DNA of 10,093 nt from Candidatus Sericytochromatia bacterium (GCA_014377055.1 JACMQJ010000523.1:1-10093); one strand, 5' to 3'. Positions 1 to 5,487 are shown, numbered from the stretch's first letter. Notes: a model not told the origin generated them from the letters alone. A program made the numbers and translations.

Positions 1-1
1 G

Positions 2-553
2 ACTTTTTTAAGAGAATATTCTAAATGGGACAAACGTGATTTTCCCTTAAGTGTTTATATACCTTTACCTGATGAAAAAAAATATAATATTAATGATCCC
101 GAACATTTTAGAGATATGACTAAAAATGCTTTTTTGGGATGGCAAAATAAAATTCCAGAGATAGTCCAATTTAAATTTGTCAACAATGAAAAAGAAGCAA
201 AAGTAGTTGTTCGCTGGAGTGAATATTTTGAACATCAAGACTATTGGGGTCTTGCACAGTCCATACCTTACAAAAATAATCCTAACAGAAAACAAAGATG
301 TTATATTGACTTAGCCGTTAGGGCTCAACCAGGTTGGTATTCTGATAAGCCAATATTTTTTGGTGATGAGATGTTTATGAATATAGCAACTCACGAAATG
401 GGACATGCACTAAGCCTTGATCATGGCCCAGATCTAAATGGTGCTGTTTATGCCACCGCTAGATCTGAGGCAAGTATTACAACTAGAGATATAAATACAT
501 TAAAAAAGATGTATTCGGTACCAATTGGCTATCAATTTTTATGCGACTTGTAA
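2..553 (+). CDS. Matrixin-like zinc metalloprotease, 5' end missing
   Basis: The reading frame is open from the first bases of the window, so this is the C-terminal 183 residues of a longer protein; the ATG at 116 is internal. The frame begins with a segment like the start of matrixin-type catalytic domains (W followed by PLSVYIP at about bases 26-61). It continues to HEMGHALSLDH (bases 392-424), the HExxHxxxxxH zinc site with the catalytic Glu. Two family positions deviate. The Gly usually found three residues after the second His is Ser. The Met-turn methionine expected eight residues after the third His is Val (446-448, in GAVYA). The family cleaves peptide bonds with a single zinc and is generally exported, but any signal peptide lies outside the window. 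The stop is followed by a weak hairpin and then the amidase promoter, so it is probably transcribed separately from the genes to its right. Family assignment is fairly secure; activity is uncertain. Confidence 0.8.
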   Translation, partial: TFLREYSKWDKRDFPLSVYIPLPDEKKYNINDPEHFRDMTKNAFLGWQNKIPEIVQFKFVNNEKEAKVVVRWSEYFEHQDYWGLAQSIPYKNNPNRKQRCYIDLAVRAQPGWYSDKPIFFGDEMFMNIATHEMGHALSLDHGPDLNGAVYATARSEASITTRDINTLKKMYSVPIGYQFLCDL

Positions 554-565
554 AAATAATTTGAT

Positions 566-593
566 GAAACTTTACACTTTTTTATAAGTTTTT
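566..593 (+). terminator. Weak hairpin after the protease gene
   Basis: AAACTT (567-572) can pair with AAGTTT (586-591), with a G-U pair outside, followed by a short T run. The stem is only 6-7 pairs, with one G-C pair and a 13-base loop, so it is at best a weak intrinsic terminator. Confidence 0.25.
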
Positions 594-605
594 AAAAATC
601 TACCT

Positions 606-632
606 TATAATAACAAAAGATTATGTTATAAT
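606..632 (+). promoter_or_regulatory. Promoter of the amidase operon (two -10 boxes)
   Basis: A perfect TATAAT at 627-632 is preceded by TG at 624-625, giving an extended -10 element (TGTTATAAT). A second perfect TATAAT lies at 606-611. No good -35 hexamer is seen at the usual distance from either, which is acceptable for an extended -10 promoter. Transcription would start near 639, leaving a leader of about 24 bases before the amidase start. The box also lies just beyond the end of the upstream gene, where a new transcription unit is expected. Confidence 0.55.
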
Positions 633-662
633 TAACTAAAATTTAAGTTTCAGGTAAGATTA

Positions 663-1529
663 ATGGATATTAAAAAAACATTTGTGGTTTTATTGGCTTC
701 CTCTTTATTAATTTCTTGTTCACAAACTACAAACAATGCTCAAAAATCTGATGTTAATATTTTTGCTAATCCGAATGCAAATTTGACTATACAGAAGCCT
801 GTTACTATTGATATGACTTCACCAAACCAAAATGAAAGACCTGATGGAGCATCTATTTCAGCTATAATACTTCATCATACTGCCAGTGCAGCAGACGCTA
901 AAGCAACTGGTAACTTTTTTGCTGATCCAAAAGCTCAAGTTAGCTCACATTATATCGTCGATAGATCAGGTTATTTAGTTCAACCTGTAGTAGATAGTGC
1001 TAGAGCTTGGCATGCAGGTAAAAGTATCTTTAATGGTGTTAGTAATGTGAATGATTTTTCTATAGGTATTGAGATTTGTAATGTTGGTGACTCAGTAGAG
1101 CCTTATCCAGATGCACAATATAATGCTGTAATTAATCTTGTTTCATATTTAGTAAAAACCTATAATATACCTGTAGCTAACATTACTAGGCATAGAGATA
1201 TAGCTATTCCTCCAGGAAGAAAAACTGATACTTCTGATAATTTTTCAGTTCAGAGAGTTTTAGATGGTGTTAAATCTAGTCTTGCAGGTAATTTTATTCC
1301 TGTTAAATCTAATAATATTAAACAATTCTCTATACCTGAAACTAGAGAAGTTATTACACAAAAAGATGAAAAAACTTTAACAATTATTGCTGATAAATAT
1401 CTTGACAATGAAAATAGAGTTAATGAGCTTAAAATTCTTAATCCACAAATAAAAAATGAAAATTTAGTTCCTATTAATACTAAAATAATTATTCCAACAA
1501 CTTTTAAATATCATAATTCTATAAAATAG
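663..1529 (+). CDS. Lipoprotein N-acetylmuramoyl-L-alanine amidase (Amidase_2/PGRP fold) with LysM-like C-terminus
   Basis: The 288-residue protein begins with a lipoprotein signal peptide (charged DIKK, hydrophobic stretch, lipobox LISC with Cys19), so it should be lipid-anchored in the cell envelope. Residues about 62-205 form an Amidase_2/AmiD-like zinc amidase domain. The zinc ligands are His71 in LHHTA, His177 in TRHRDI and Asp189 in GRKTD, and the catalytic Glu is probably Glu137 in IGIEI. Such enzymes cut the bond between N-acetylmuramic acid and L-Ala of the stem peptide, in wall turnover, recycling or attack on other walls. Residues about 229-278 look like a divergent LysM peptidoglycan-binding module (LTIIADKY, then LNPQI, then IIIP). 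All expected catalytic residues are present, so it is probably active. The start at 663 is supported by the signal peptide and a weak AGG about 8 bases upstream. It is the first gene of a putative operon with the small lipoprotein and ruvX. Confidence 0.88.
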   Translation: MDIKKTFVVLLASSLLISCSQTTNNAQKSDVNIFANPNANLTIQKPVTIDMTSPNQNERPDGASISAIILHHTASAADAKATGNFFADPKAQVSSHYIVDRSGYLVQPVVDSARAWHAGKSIFNGVSNVNDFSIGIEICNVGDSVEPYPDAQYNAVINLVSYLVKTYNIPVANITRHRDIAIPPGRKTDTSDNFSVQRVLDGVKSSLAGNFIPVKSNNIKQFSIPETREVITQKDEKTLTIIADKYLDNENRVNELKILNPQIKNENLVPINTKIIIPTTFKYHNSIK

Positions 1530-1534
1530 GAACA

Positions 1535-1570
1535 AGGAGATAAATAGTCTTGCAAATTAGGTTTTACTAA
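1535..1570 (+). promoter_or_regulatory. Candidate leader ORF (six codons) with good RBS, overlapping the next start
   Basis: A strong ribosome-binding sequence, AGGAGA at 1535-1540, lies 29 bases before the ATG of the next gene, too far to serve it directly. It is correctly spaced (9 bases) from a TTG at 1550. That TTG opens the frame TTG CAA ATT AGG TTT TAC TAA, whose stop codon overlaps the next ATG as TAATG (1568-1572). Translation of a six-residue peptide followed by termination-reinitiation would explain how the downstream lipoprotein gene is translated without its own Shine-Dalgarno sequence. The bases are seen directly; use as a leader is inference. Confidence 0.4.
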
Positions 1571-2100
1571 TGAAAATTAAACTTTCTTTACTTGTTACTT
1601 TTTTATTTATTAGTTCTTGTCAACTAACTAATAATATCACAACTAATACTCCAACTCAGACAGATAATATTAGTAGTCAAAAAAATCTTAATAATCAGTT
1701 TGAATCAGATCTTTTTATAGCACAATCTGATGCTAGAAGATGGGATATTTCAGCTAATCTTGTTAGAGCTGAAGCCAATTGGATTAATGAAGATGGTTAT
1801 GTCAATTGGACTTACTATTTTAAATCACCTTTTAAAAGAAATGCTTTTAGGCATGGATTTTCTGGATTTGGAGAAGAAGTTCCTGATAATTTTTTTGGCA
1901 CTGAAATAAGAAGTTTTGATATTAGAATTAATAGTAGTCAAGCTATTCAAAAAGCTAAAACTCAAGGATTAAAAAACTTTCCTATTTCACAAATGATACT
2001 AGAAAAAAAGTTTGGTTATGCAGAGTGGGAAATTGATTCAAGTAATGGAATATTTAGAGTAAATGCTGAAAATAGTAACATTTCAGTAATTAAAAAATAG
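1570..2100 (+). CDS. Small lipoprotein of unknown function
   Basis: I do not recognise the family. The 176-residue protein starts with a clear lipoprotein signal (KIK, hydrophobic core, lipobox ISSC, Cys17), then an Asn/Thr/Ser-rich linker to about residue 45 that would tether a globular part to a membrane. Residues about 50-176 look like a compact mixed alpha/beta domain: an amphipathic helix near 53-68, an aromatic strand around 78-84 (VNWTYYF), a Gly/Phe-rich stretch at 95-110, a helix at 122-134 (SSQAIQKAKTQG), then strands ending in FRVNAENSNI. This last helix-strand-strand order recalls PepSY-like domains, but too weakly to assign. It has no cysteine beyond the lipidated one and no obvious catalytic motif. 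It sits 40 bases after the amidase gene and 10 bases before ruvX, so it is probably co-transcribed with both. A role beside the amidase at the envelope is plausible but only inferred from position. Confidence 0.75.
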   Translation: MKIKLSLLVTFLFISSCQLTNNITTNTPTQTDNISSQKNLNNQFESDLFIAQSDARRWDISANLVRAEANWINEDGYVNWTYYFKSPFKRNAFRHGFSGFGEEVPDNFFGTEIRSFDIRINSSQAIQKAKTQGLKNFPISQMILEKKFGYAEWEIDSSNGIFRVNAENSNISVIKK

Positions 2101-2110
2101 CTAAAATTTA

Positions 2111-2536
2111 ATGGAAAAAAGATTTCTGGGCGTAGATTTGGGACAAAAAAGAATTGGTCTTGCTGTTACAGATCCACTTAATATAACAGTTCAACGACTT
2201 AAAACTCTTATTTTTGAAAATAAAAAAAAATTAATTCAAGATATAAAAGATGTAATTGAAGAAAAAAATATTGGTACTATTGTTTTTGGTGTACCAATTA
2301 CTTTATCGGGTAAAGAATCCAAAAAAACAATTGAAACTAGAAAAATTATTGATTATATAAAGGTAGAATTACCTGATAATATACAAATTGAGCTTGAAGA
2401 TGAAGCGATGAGTACAATGGATGCACATGAAATCTTACATAATATGGGTAAAAAGCCAAGTAAAAATCGTGATATAGTTGACCAAATAGCAGCACAGTGT
2501 ATTTTACAATCATATAAAAATAGACTTCCAAACTAA
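2111..2536 (+). CDS. ruvX: Holliday junction resolvase-like / pre-16S rRNA nuclease YqgF family
   Basis: The 141-residue length is normal for the family. Motifs in order are GVDLGQKRIGLAVTD (residues 7-21, metal ligand Asp9), IVFGVPITLSGKES (57-70, nucleotide/phosphate loop), EDEAMST (96-102, Glu98) and VDQIAAQCILQ (123-133, Asp124). These give the acidic triad of the RNase H-like fold. The family is linked to final processing of pre-16S rRNA 5' ends in E. coli and to Holliday-junction cleavage in other species; the sequence alone does not decide which applies. The usual DERLTT motif reads DEAMST here, so the normally conserved Arg is Ala99. No Shine-Dalgarno sequence is visible before the ATG, which lies only 10 bases after the previous stop, so translation probably depends on coupling. 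An envelope-lipoprotein neighbourhood is unexpected for this housekeeping gene. Confidence 0.93.
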   Translation: MEKRFLGVDLGQKRIGLAVTDPLNITVQRLKTLIFENKKKLIQDIKDVIEEKNIGTIVFGVPITLSGKESKKTIETRKIIDYIKVELPDNIQIELEDEAMSTMDAHEILHNMGKKPSKNRDIVDQIAAQCILQSYKNRLPN

Positions 2537-2552
2537 AACTCTTAAATAAAAT

Positions 2553-2600
2553 TTGACAAAAGGTAAAGAAAATAAGTTTAATAATTTTCTTTTTTATAAT
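2553..2600 (+). promoter_or_regulatory. Candidate promoter region of the two-gene unknown unit
   Basis: A perfect TTGACA (2553-2558) lies 18 bases before TTTAAT (2577-2582), a reasonable housekeeping-sigma pair. A perfect TATAAT follows at 2595-2600 without a recognisable -35. Either could drive the gene starting at 2646; the second leaves a leader of roughly 40 bases. Which is used cannot be decided from sequence. Confidence 0.45.
2565..2598 (+). terminator. AT-rich hairpin with T run after ruvX
   Basis: AAAGAAAAT (2565-2573) is perfectly complementary to ATTTTCTTT (2584-2592), giving a 9-base-pair stem with a 10-base loop that runs into further Ts up to 2595. There is only one G-C pair, so the stem is weak. 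Its position after ruvX and the T run fit an intrinsic terminator, but it overlaps the -10 candidates of the next unit. Confidence 0.35.
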
Positions 2601-2645
2601 AGAATGTATCTAAAGTTATATAAGTTTTTAATTTAGGAATGATTA

Positions 2646-3155
2646 ATGAGTAAAATAGAAGTCCTCTCTGATGATTTAAATAAATTTGTAGAAAAATATT
2701 TTATAGAAATAGATTTTGCAGGAGTGCAATTAATTAGTGATGAAGAAATAATAGGAACTTTATCTGAAATTGAAAAGACTTTAGTAAAAATAATAGAAAA
2801 AAAATATGAAGATAATGATCCTTCATTATGGTTTAATAGAGAGATGTGTTTAAGAAGTTTGGTTGTTTTACTTCATACAGATCATTTTTCTGAGGTTCTT
2901 GAATTTACTAATCATCTTGACCGAGCTAATACACTTTATGCTAGAGTTGTTGATTCATTTAGTAAAAAAATTCTTGAAGATCCTGATATAGTCAAGGCGA
3001 TTCAGGAGAATAGACTTGAAGAAGAAATAGAAAAAAGATTTCCTAAAGAAATTCTTAATAGCAATAAAAGAACATCTAATTTTATTGAATTGGTTGATGA
3101 TAAATCTCTCAACTCTATTCCTGAAGATTATGAACATGTACCAGATAAGTTTTAG
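2646..3155 (+). CDS. Acidic helical protein of unknown function
   Basis: I do not recognise this 169-residue protein. It lacks a signal peptide and membrane segments, so it is probably cytosolic. It is rich in Glu, Asp, Lys and Ile. Much of it looks alpha-helical, for example residues 34-53 (EEIIGTLSEIEKTL and on) and a charged stretch around 105-135 that includes QENRLEEEIEKRF, which could form a short coiled coil. One hydrophobic patch, SLVVLLHTDHF (71-81), is probably a buried helix. The single cysteine is in REMCLRS. The ATG at 2646 has AGGAA (2635-2639) six bases upstream. It is followed 18 bases later by the four-cysteine small protein and the two are very likely co-transcribed, suggesting a shared role. 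An immunity or chaperone-like function for the nearby toxin-like lipoprotein is possible but unsupported. Confidence 0.75.
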   Translation: MSKIEVLSDDLNKFVEKYFIEIDFAGVQLISDEEIIGTLSEIEKTLVKIIEKKYEDNDPSLWFNREMCLRSLVVLLHTDHFSEVLEFTNHLDRANTLYARVVDSFSKKILEDPDIVKAIQENRLEEEIEKRFPKEILNSNKRTSNFIELVDDKSLNSIPEDYEHVPDKF

Positions 3156-3173
3156 TTTAGGAGAAGATTAAAA

Positions 3174-3416
3174 TTGGCTAATCAAGAAGGTAGAGAAATA
3201 AAAGATATACTCTTTAATTGCTCAAAACAAGGTGTAGAGGTACACTTAAAAGTACGTGGTGAACCGAAAAAAGGTTTTTTTGGTACCAAGTTTATTAACC
3301 AAAAACTTAGAAAATGTGATCTTCATGCTCAAGGTGGCTGTACAATAAAATTAGAGCCTGAAGAAACATCTGTTTGTCCTGCTGTAATTAAAGCAAAAAA
3401 TGATAAGTTAAAATAA
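3174..3416 (+). CDS. Small four-cysteine protein of unknown function (TTG start)
   Basis: This encodes 80 residues with no recognised family. The TTG start at 3174 is chosen because AGGAGA (3159-3164) lies 9 bases upstream and an in-frame stop (3153-3155, the end of the previous gene) excludes an earlier start. There is no signal peptide. It has four cysteines, Cys16, Cys48, Cys56 and Cys68. The middle pair lies in KCDLHAQGGC with a His between them, so metal binding or a thiol pair is conceivable. The N-terminal part has a basic KVRGEPKKGFFG segment and a beta-rich pattern (EVHLKV; CTIKLEP). The ribosome-binding sequence is one of the best in the window, which supports real expression. Coupling to the preceding acidic protein is inferred from the 18-base gap. 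After its stop, about 55 bases lead to the next promoter without an evident terminator. Confidence 0.7.
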   Translation: MANQEGREIKDILFNCSKQGVEVHLKVRGEPKKGFFGTKFINQKLRKCDLHAQGGCTIKLEPEETSVCPAVIKAKNDKLK

Positions 3417-3446
3417 GGTTAATTTATAGTAAAAATTTAGTTAATA

Positions 3447-3478
3447 GTGACAAGTAATATTAACCTTTGAACTATAAT
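3447..3478 (+). promoter_or_regulatory. Promoter of the toxin-like lipoprotein gene
   Basis: TATAAT at 3473-3478 is a perfect -10 box. GTGACA at 3447-3452 is a possible -35, but at 20 bases the spacing is longer than ideal. Transcription would begin near 3485, about 40 bases before the ATG. The box lies inside the longer TTG-initiated frame starting at 3467, which argues that the true start is the ATG at 3524. Confidence 0.5.
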
Positions 3479-3523
3479 TATTTTATGAATATTGAGATAG
3501 AATTGTCTTGGAGACATTACATA

Positions 3524-4120
3524 ATGACAAAAAAATTAATCAGCTTAATCGGATCAGCTATATTAGCACTTTCAACTTTAACTGCATGTGGTAGTCAAAC
3601 TGACCTTAATGCTCCTATTGATTTAAATCAACAATCAAGTATCTCATCTGCAAAAAATAATTTAACAGCTGGTACATATACTACAGTAGTTCAAGACTTT
3701 GTTGCTAAAGCAGCAAAAATGGGCGTAAAGCTTACTGATGATCAAATAAAATTAATCTCAACCCAAAGACATGTATTACCGAACGGACAATGGGCAGCAA
3801 GACCAGCAGAAAATCTTACCTCAGCTCAAAATCTTGATGTACATTTTCATAAACATGGAGTTCCAGAATTTCATTTAGCTAGTGCAGATCAATATTTGCA
3901 AGCCGCTATCGAATTTCAAAAATATCAAGGTTCAGAAGTAAGCTACTATTTTGATGTAACTTCTTTTTCAAAAGGTTATCAATCAAACGTAGTTAAATTC
4001 AACTCAAAAACACATGGCTTTGGTGCAATGAAAGCAACTGGTGAAATTACTACATATTACACAAACAATCAACCTGCTGCAAATAGATTTATTCCTGTTC
4101 CAGCTGATTTCAATTTTTAA
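3524..4120 (+). CDS. Lipoprotein with BECR-type nuclease-toxin-like domain
   Basis: The start at 3524 is preferred over the in-frame TTG at 3467. GGAGA (3510-3514) precedes it by 9 bases, the promoter -10 lies between the two candidates, and a lipoprotein signal follows at once (TKK, hydrophobic core, lipobox LTAC, Cys22). The 198-residue product has a linker to about residue 50, a helical stretch (55-80), then a domain from about 100 to 190. In order this shows HFHKHG (107-112), PEFHLASADQYLQAA (114-128), VKFN (157-160), HGFG (164-167) and GEITTYY (173-179). This order matches the pattern I know from C-terminal toxin domains with HFxKHGxEF, S-x-x-EYLxxA, VRFNxxTxEFG and GxIxTYF, attributed to the barnase/EndoU/colicin E5-D/RelE (BECR) RNase fold. 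The Arg usual in RFN is Lys158. Signal and lipidation are clear; the domain match is from memory of the pattern, so RNase activity is a hypothesis. It is monocistronic with a strong terminator and no immunity gene behind it. Confidence 0.7.
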   Translation: MTKKLISLIGSAILALSTLTACGSQTDLNAPIDLNQQSSISSAKNNLTAGTYTTVVQDFVAKAAKMGVKLTDDQIKLISTQRHVLPNGQWAARPAENLTSAQNLDVHFHKHGVPEFHLASADQYLQAAIEFQKYQGSEVSYYFDVTSFSKGYQSNVVKFNSKTHGFGAMKATGEITTYYTNNQPAANRFIPVPADFNF

Positions 4121-4144
4121 TAAGCCTTTACTTTAAAAATCTAA

Positions 4145-4198
4145 AACAGGTATTTATGTTTAATATAAATACCTGTTCTTTTATGTCATTTTTTTTAT
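4145..4198 (+). terminator. Strong intrinsic terminator after the lipoprotein gene
   Basis: AACAGGTATTTAT (4145-4157) and ATAAATACCTGTT (4165-4177) form a perfect 13-base-pair stem with a 7-base loop, followed by CTTTT and then a run of eight Ts at 4189-4197. This is the clearest terminator in the window, and it isolates the lipoprotein transcript from trxB. Confidence 0.85.
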
Positions 4199-4221
4199 TA
4201 AAAACTTGAATATATTTGTTA

Positions 4222-4301
4222 AGAATTGGTTTTAAAAGTCCCTATACCTACAAATAAGTAGTTTAAACCTCTTGTTTAGTAAAAAACTGCAAACCAATTT
4301 T
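4222..4301 (+). ncRNA. Structured stretch, candidate small RNA
   Basis: AATTGGTTT (4224-4232) pairs with AAACCAATT (4291-4299), and two further pairs outside extend the closing stem to 4222/4301. Just inside, GTAGTTT (4258-4264) pairs with AAACTGC (4284-4290) with one G-U pair, stacking on the closing stem; within it AAAC (4265-4268) can pair with GTTT (4274-4277). Alternatively GTAG (4258-4261) pairs with CTAC (4248-4251), so two folds compete. A -10-like TATATT at 4211-4216 would place a transcript start close to 4222. Pairings are seen in the sequence; that it is an RNA gene is inference, and AT-rich DNA gives chance inverted repeats. The strand is assumed from the -10 box. Confidence 0.3.
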
Positions 4302-4315
4302 ACTTGAATATAAAT

Positions 4316-4344
4316 TTGATACATCCAATTTTTTAAATTACTAT
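4316..4344 (+). promoter_or_regulatory. Candidate trxB promoter
   Basis: TTGATA (4316-4321) and TACTAT (4339-4344) are separated by the ideal 17 bases, matching the -35 and -10 consensus at five and four positions. Transcription from here would give trxB a leader of about 110 bases. Other AT-rich -10-like boxes (TATAAA at 4360, TAGAAT at 4391) lack -35 partners. Confidence 0.45.
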
Positions 4345-4464
4345 TAATAAATTAAGCATTATAAAATATCTTAGATGGCAAAATTAATGATAGAATTTAA
4401 TATTAAAAATTAATTTAGAAGTTAATTGAGATTTAAGTTTTTTAATATTAGGAGATAAAAATAG

Positions 4465-5412
4465 ATGTCAGAAGAAAATAAGGTTGAAGATGTTATTATA
4501 ATAGGATCAGGACCTGCTGGTTTAACAGCTGCAATATATGCCGCTAGAGCGAACCTTAACCCATTAGTTATCGAAGGATATACAGCAGGCGGTCAGCTTA
4601 TGTGGACTACAGAAGTAGAAAATTTTCCAGGCTTTCCAGAGGGAAAGATGGGGCCCGATTTGATGGTTGATTTTAGAGCTCAAGCTGAAAAGTTTGGTAC
4701 TAGATTTATTACAGAAGATGTAACTATGGTTGATTTTAAACAAAGCCCCTTTTTGGTTGAAGTTGATGATAAAACATTTAGAGCAAAATCAGTTATTGTT
4801 TCAACAGGAGCAACAGCAAAATTATTAAATATTGAGTCAGAAAGAAGAATGATGGGTCACGGTGTATCAACATGTGCAACATGTGACGGAGCTTTTTTTA
4901 AAAATAAAATAATTTGTGTTGTCGGTGGTGGAGATTCAGCTCTTGAAGAAGCTGTTTTTTTAACAAGGTTTGCTTCAAAAGTTTATTTAATACATAGAAG
5001 AGATAAACTTAGAGCCTCAAAAATTATGCAAGACAAAGCTTTTAAAAATGAAAAAATAGAATTTATTTGGGATTCAGAAATAACAGAGGTATTTGGTGAT
5101 AAAAAAGTAGATTCTATTATGTTAAGAAACCTTAAAACAGATGTTCATACCAAACTTGTTTTAGATGGAGTTTTTGTTGCTATAGGTCACACACCAAATG
5201 CAAAATTATTTGAAGGTCAACTTGATTTTGATCATCAAGGATATTTGCATACAGCACAAAAAGGCTCTAAGACAAATATTGAAGGTATTTTTGCTTGTGG
5301 TGATGTTCAAGATCATGTATATAGACAAGCTATAACTGCTGCTGGTAGCGGATGTATGGCTGCAATTGATGCTGAAAGATACCTTGAGTCAATACCTGAC
5401 GACGCAGAATAA
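4465..5412 (+). CDS. trxB: Thioredoxin-disulfide reductase
   Basis: The 315-residue length is standard for the low-molecular-weight NADPH-dependent flavoenzyme that reduces thioredoxin in the cytosol. It shows the FAD-binding GSGPAGLTAAIYAARA (residues 14-29), the redox-active CATC (137-140) within STCATCDG, the NADPH-binding GGGDSALEEA (154-163), the NADPH phosphate-contacting HRRDKLR (177-183) and the C-terminal FAD motif GIFACGDV (274-281). Keeping both HRRxxxR and GGGDSA argues for a true NADPH thioredoxin reductase rather than a ferredoxin-dependent or NADPH-lacking relative. The ATG at 4465 has AGGAG ten bases upstream. It is preceded by a terminator and its own promoter, and followed by 148 non-coding bases, so it is probably transcribed alone. 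No thioredoxin gene is in the window. Residues look canonical throughout. Confidence 0.96.
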   Translation: MSEENKVEDVIIIGSGPAGLTAAIYAARANLNPLVIEGYTAGGQLMWTTEVENFPGFPEGKMGPDLMVDFRAQAEKFGTRFITEDVTMVDFKQSPFLVEVDDKTFRAKSVIVSTGATAKLLNIESERRMMGHGVSTCATCDGAFFKNKIICVVGGGDSALEEAVFLTRFASKVYLIHRRDKLRASKIMQDKAFKNEKIEFIWDSEITEVFGDKKVDSIMLRNLKTDVHTKLVLDGVFVAIGHTPNAKLFEGQLDFDHQGYLHTAQKGSKTNIEGIFACGDVQDHVYRQAITAAGSGCMAAIDAERYLESIPDDAE

Positions 5413-5467
5413 GAAACTCACTTTAGCCCTCTCTTTTTAAAGATAGGAAATAAAAAAGCCATCCTGA

Positions 5468-5487
5468 CCTTCCTTTTCAAAGGAAGG
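5468..5487. repeat. Perfect GC-containing inverted repeat after trxB
   Basis: CCTTCCTTT (5468-5476) and AAAGGAAGG (5479-5487) are perfect complements around two bases, so 8 pairs can form around a four-base loop. On the plus strand no T run follows, so it is not a canonical terminator for trxB. On the minus strand the hairpin is followed after 10 bases by six Ts (the A run at 5452-5457), but no minus-strand gene ends here. It may protect the trxB mRNA 3' end or be a Rho-independent signal with poor tail. Confidence 0.5.

Larger units (their letters stand above)
4178..4464. other. Non-coding gap between terminator and trxB
   Basis: After the terminator, about 290 bases lack any supported gene. 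The left part holds a structured stretch (4222-4301). A probable trxB promoter lies at 4316-4344, and AT-rich sequence of low complexity runs from there to the trxB ribosome-binding site AGGAG at 4450-4454. The only short frame noted (ATG at 4375, 12 codons) has no ribosome-binding site. Confidence 0.7.

Noticed and set aside
65..295. Minus-strand frame opposite the protease
   Set aside because: It is a Phe/Ile-rich shadow of the AT-rich plus-strand gene; no domain or ribosome-binding site.
3467..3523. N-terminal extension of the toxin-like lipoprotein from TTG at 3467
   Set aside because: The extension covers the TATAAT promoter box, has no ribosome-binding site and would bury the lipoprotein signal peptide; the ATG at 3524 has GGAGA and the signal right behind it.
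4229..4268. Stretch beginning GTTT and ending AAAC with an internal CTAC/GTAG hairpin, resembling one CRISPR repeat unit
   Set aside because: Only one copy is present, no spacers of regular length follow, and no cas gene is in the window.
4375..4413. Twelve-residue ORF upstream of trxB
   Set aside because: No ribosome-binding site and no features beyond chance in AT-rich DNA.
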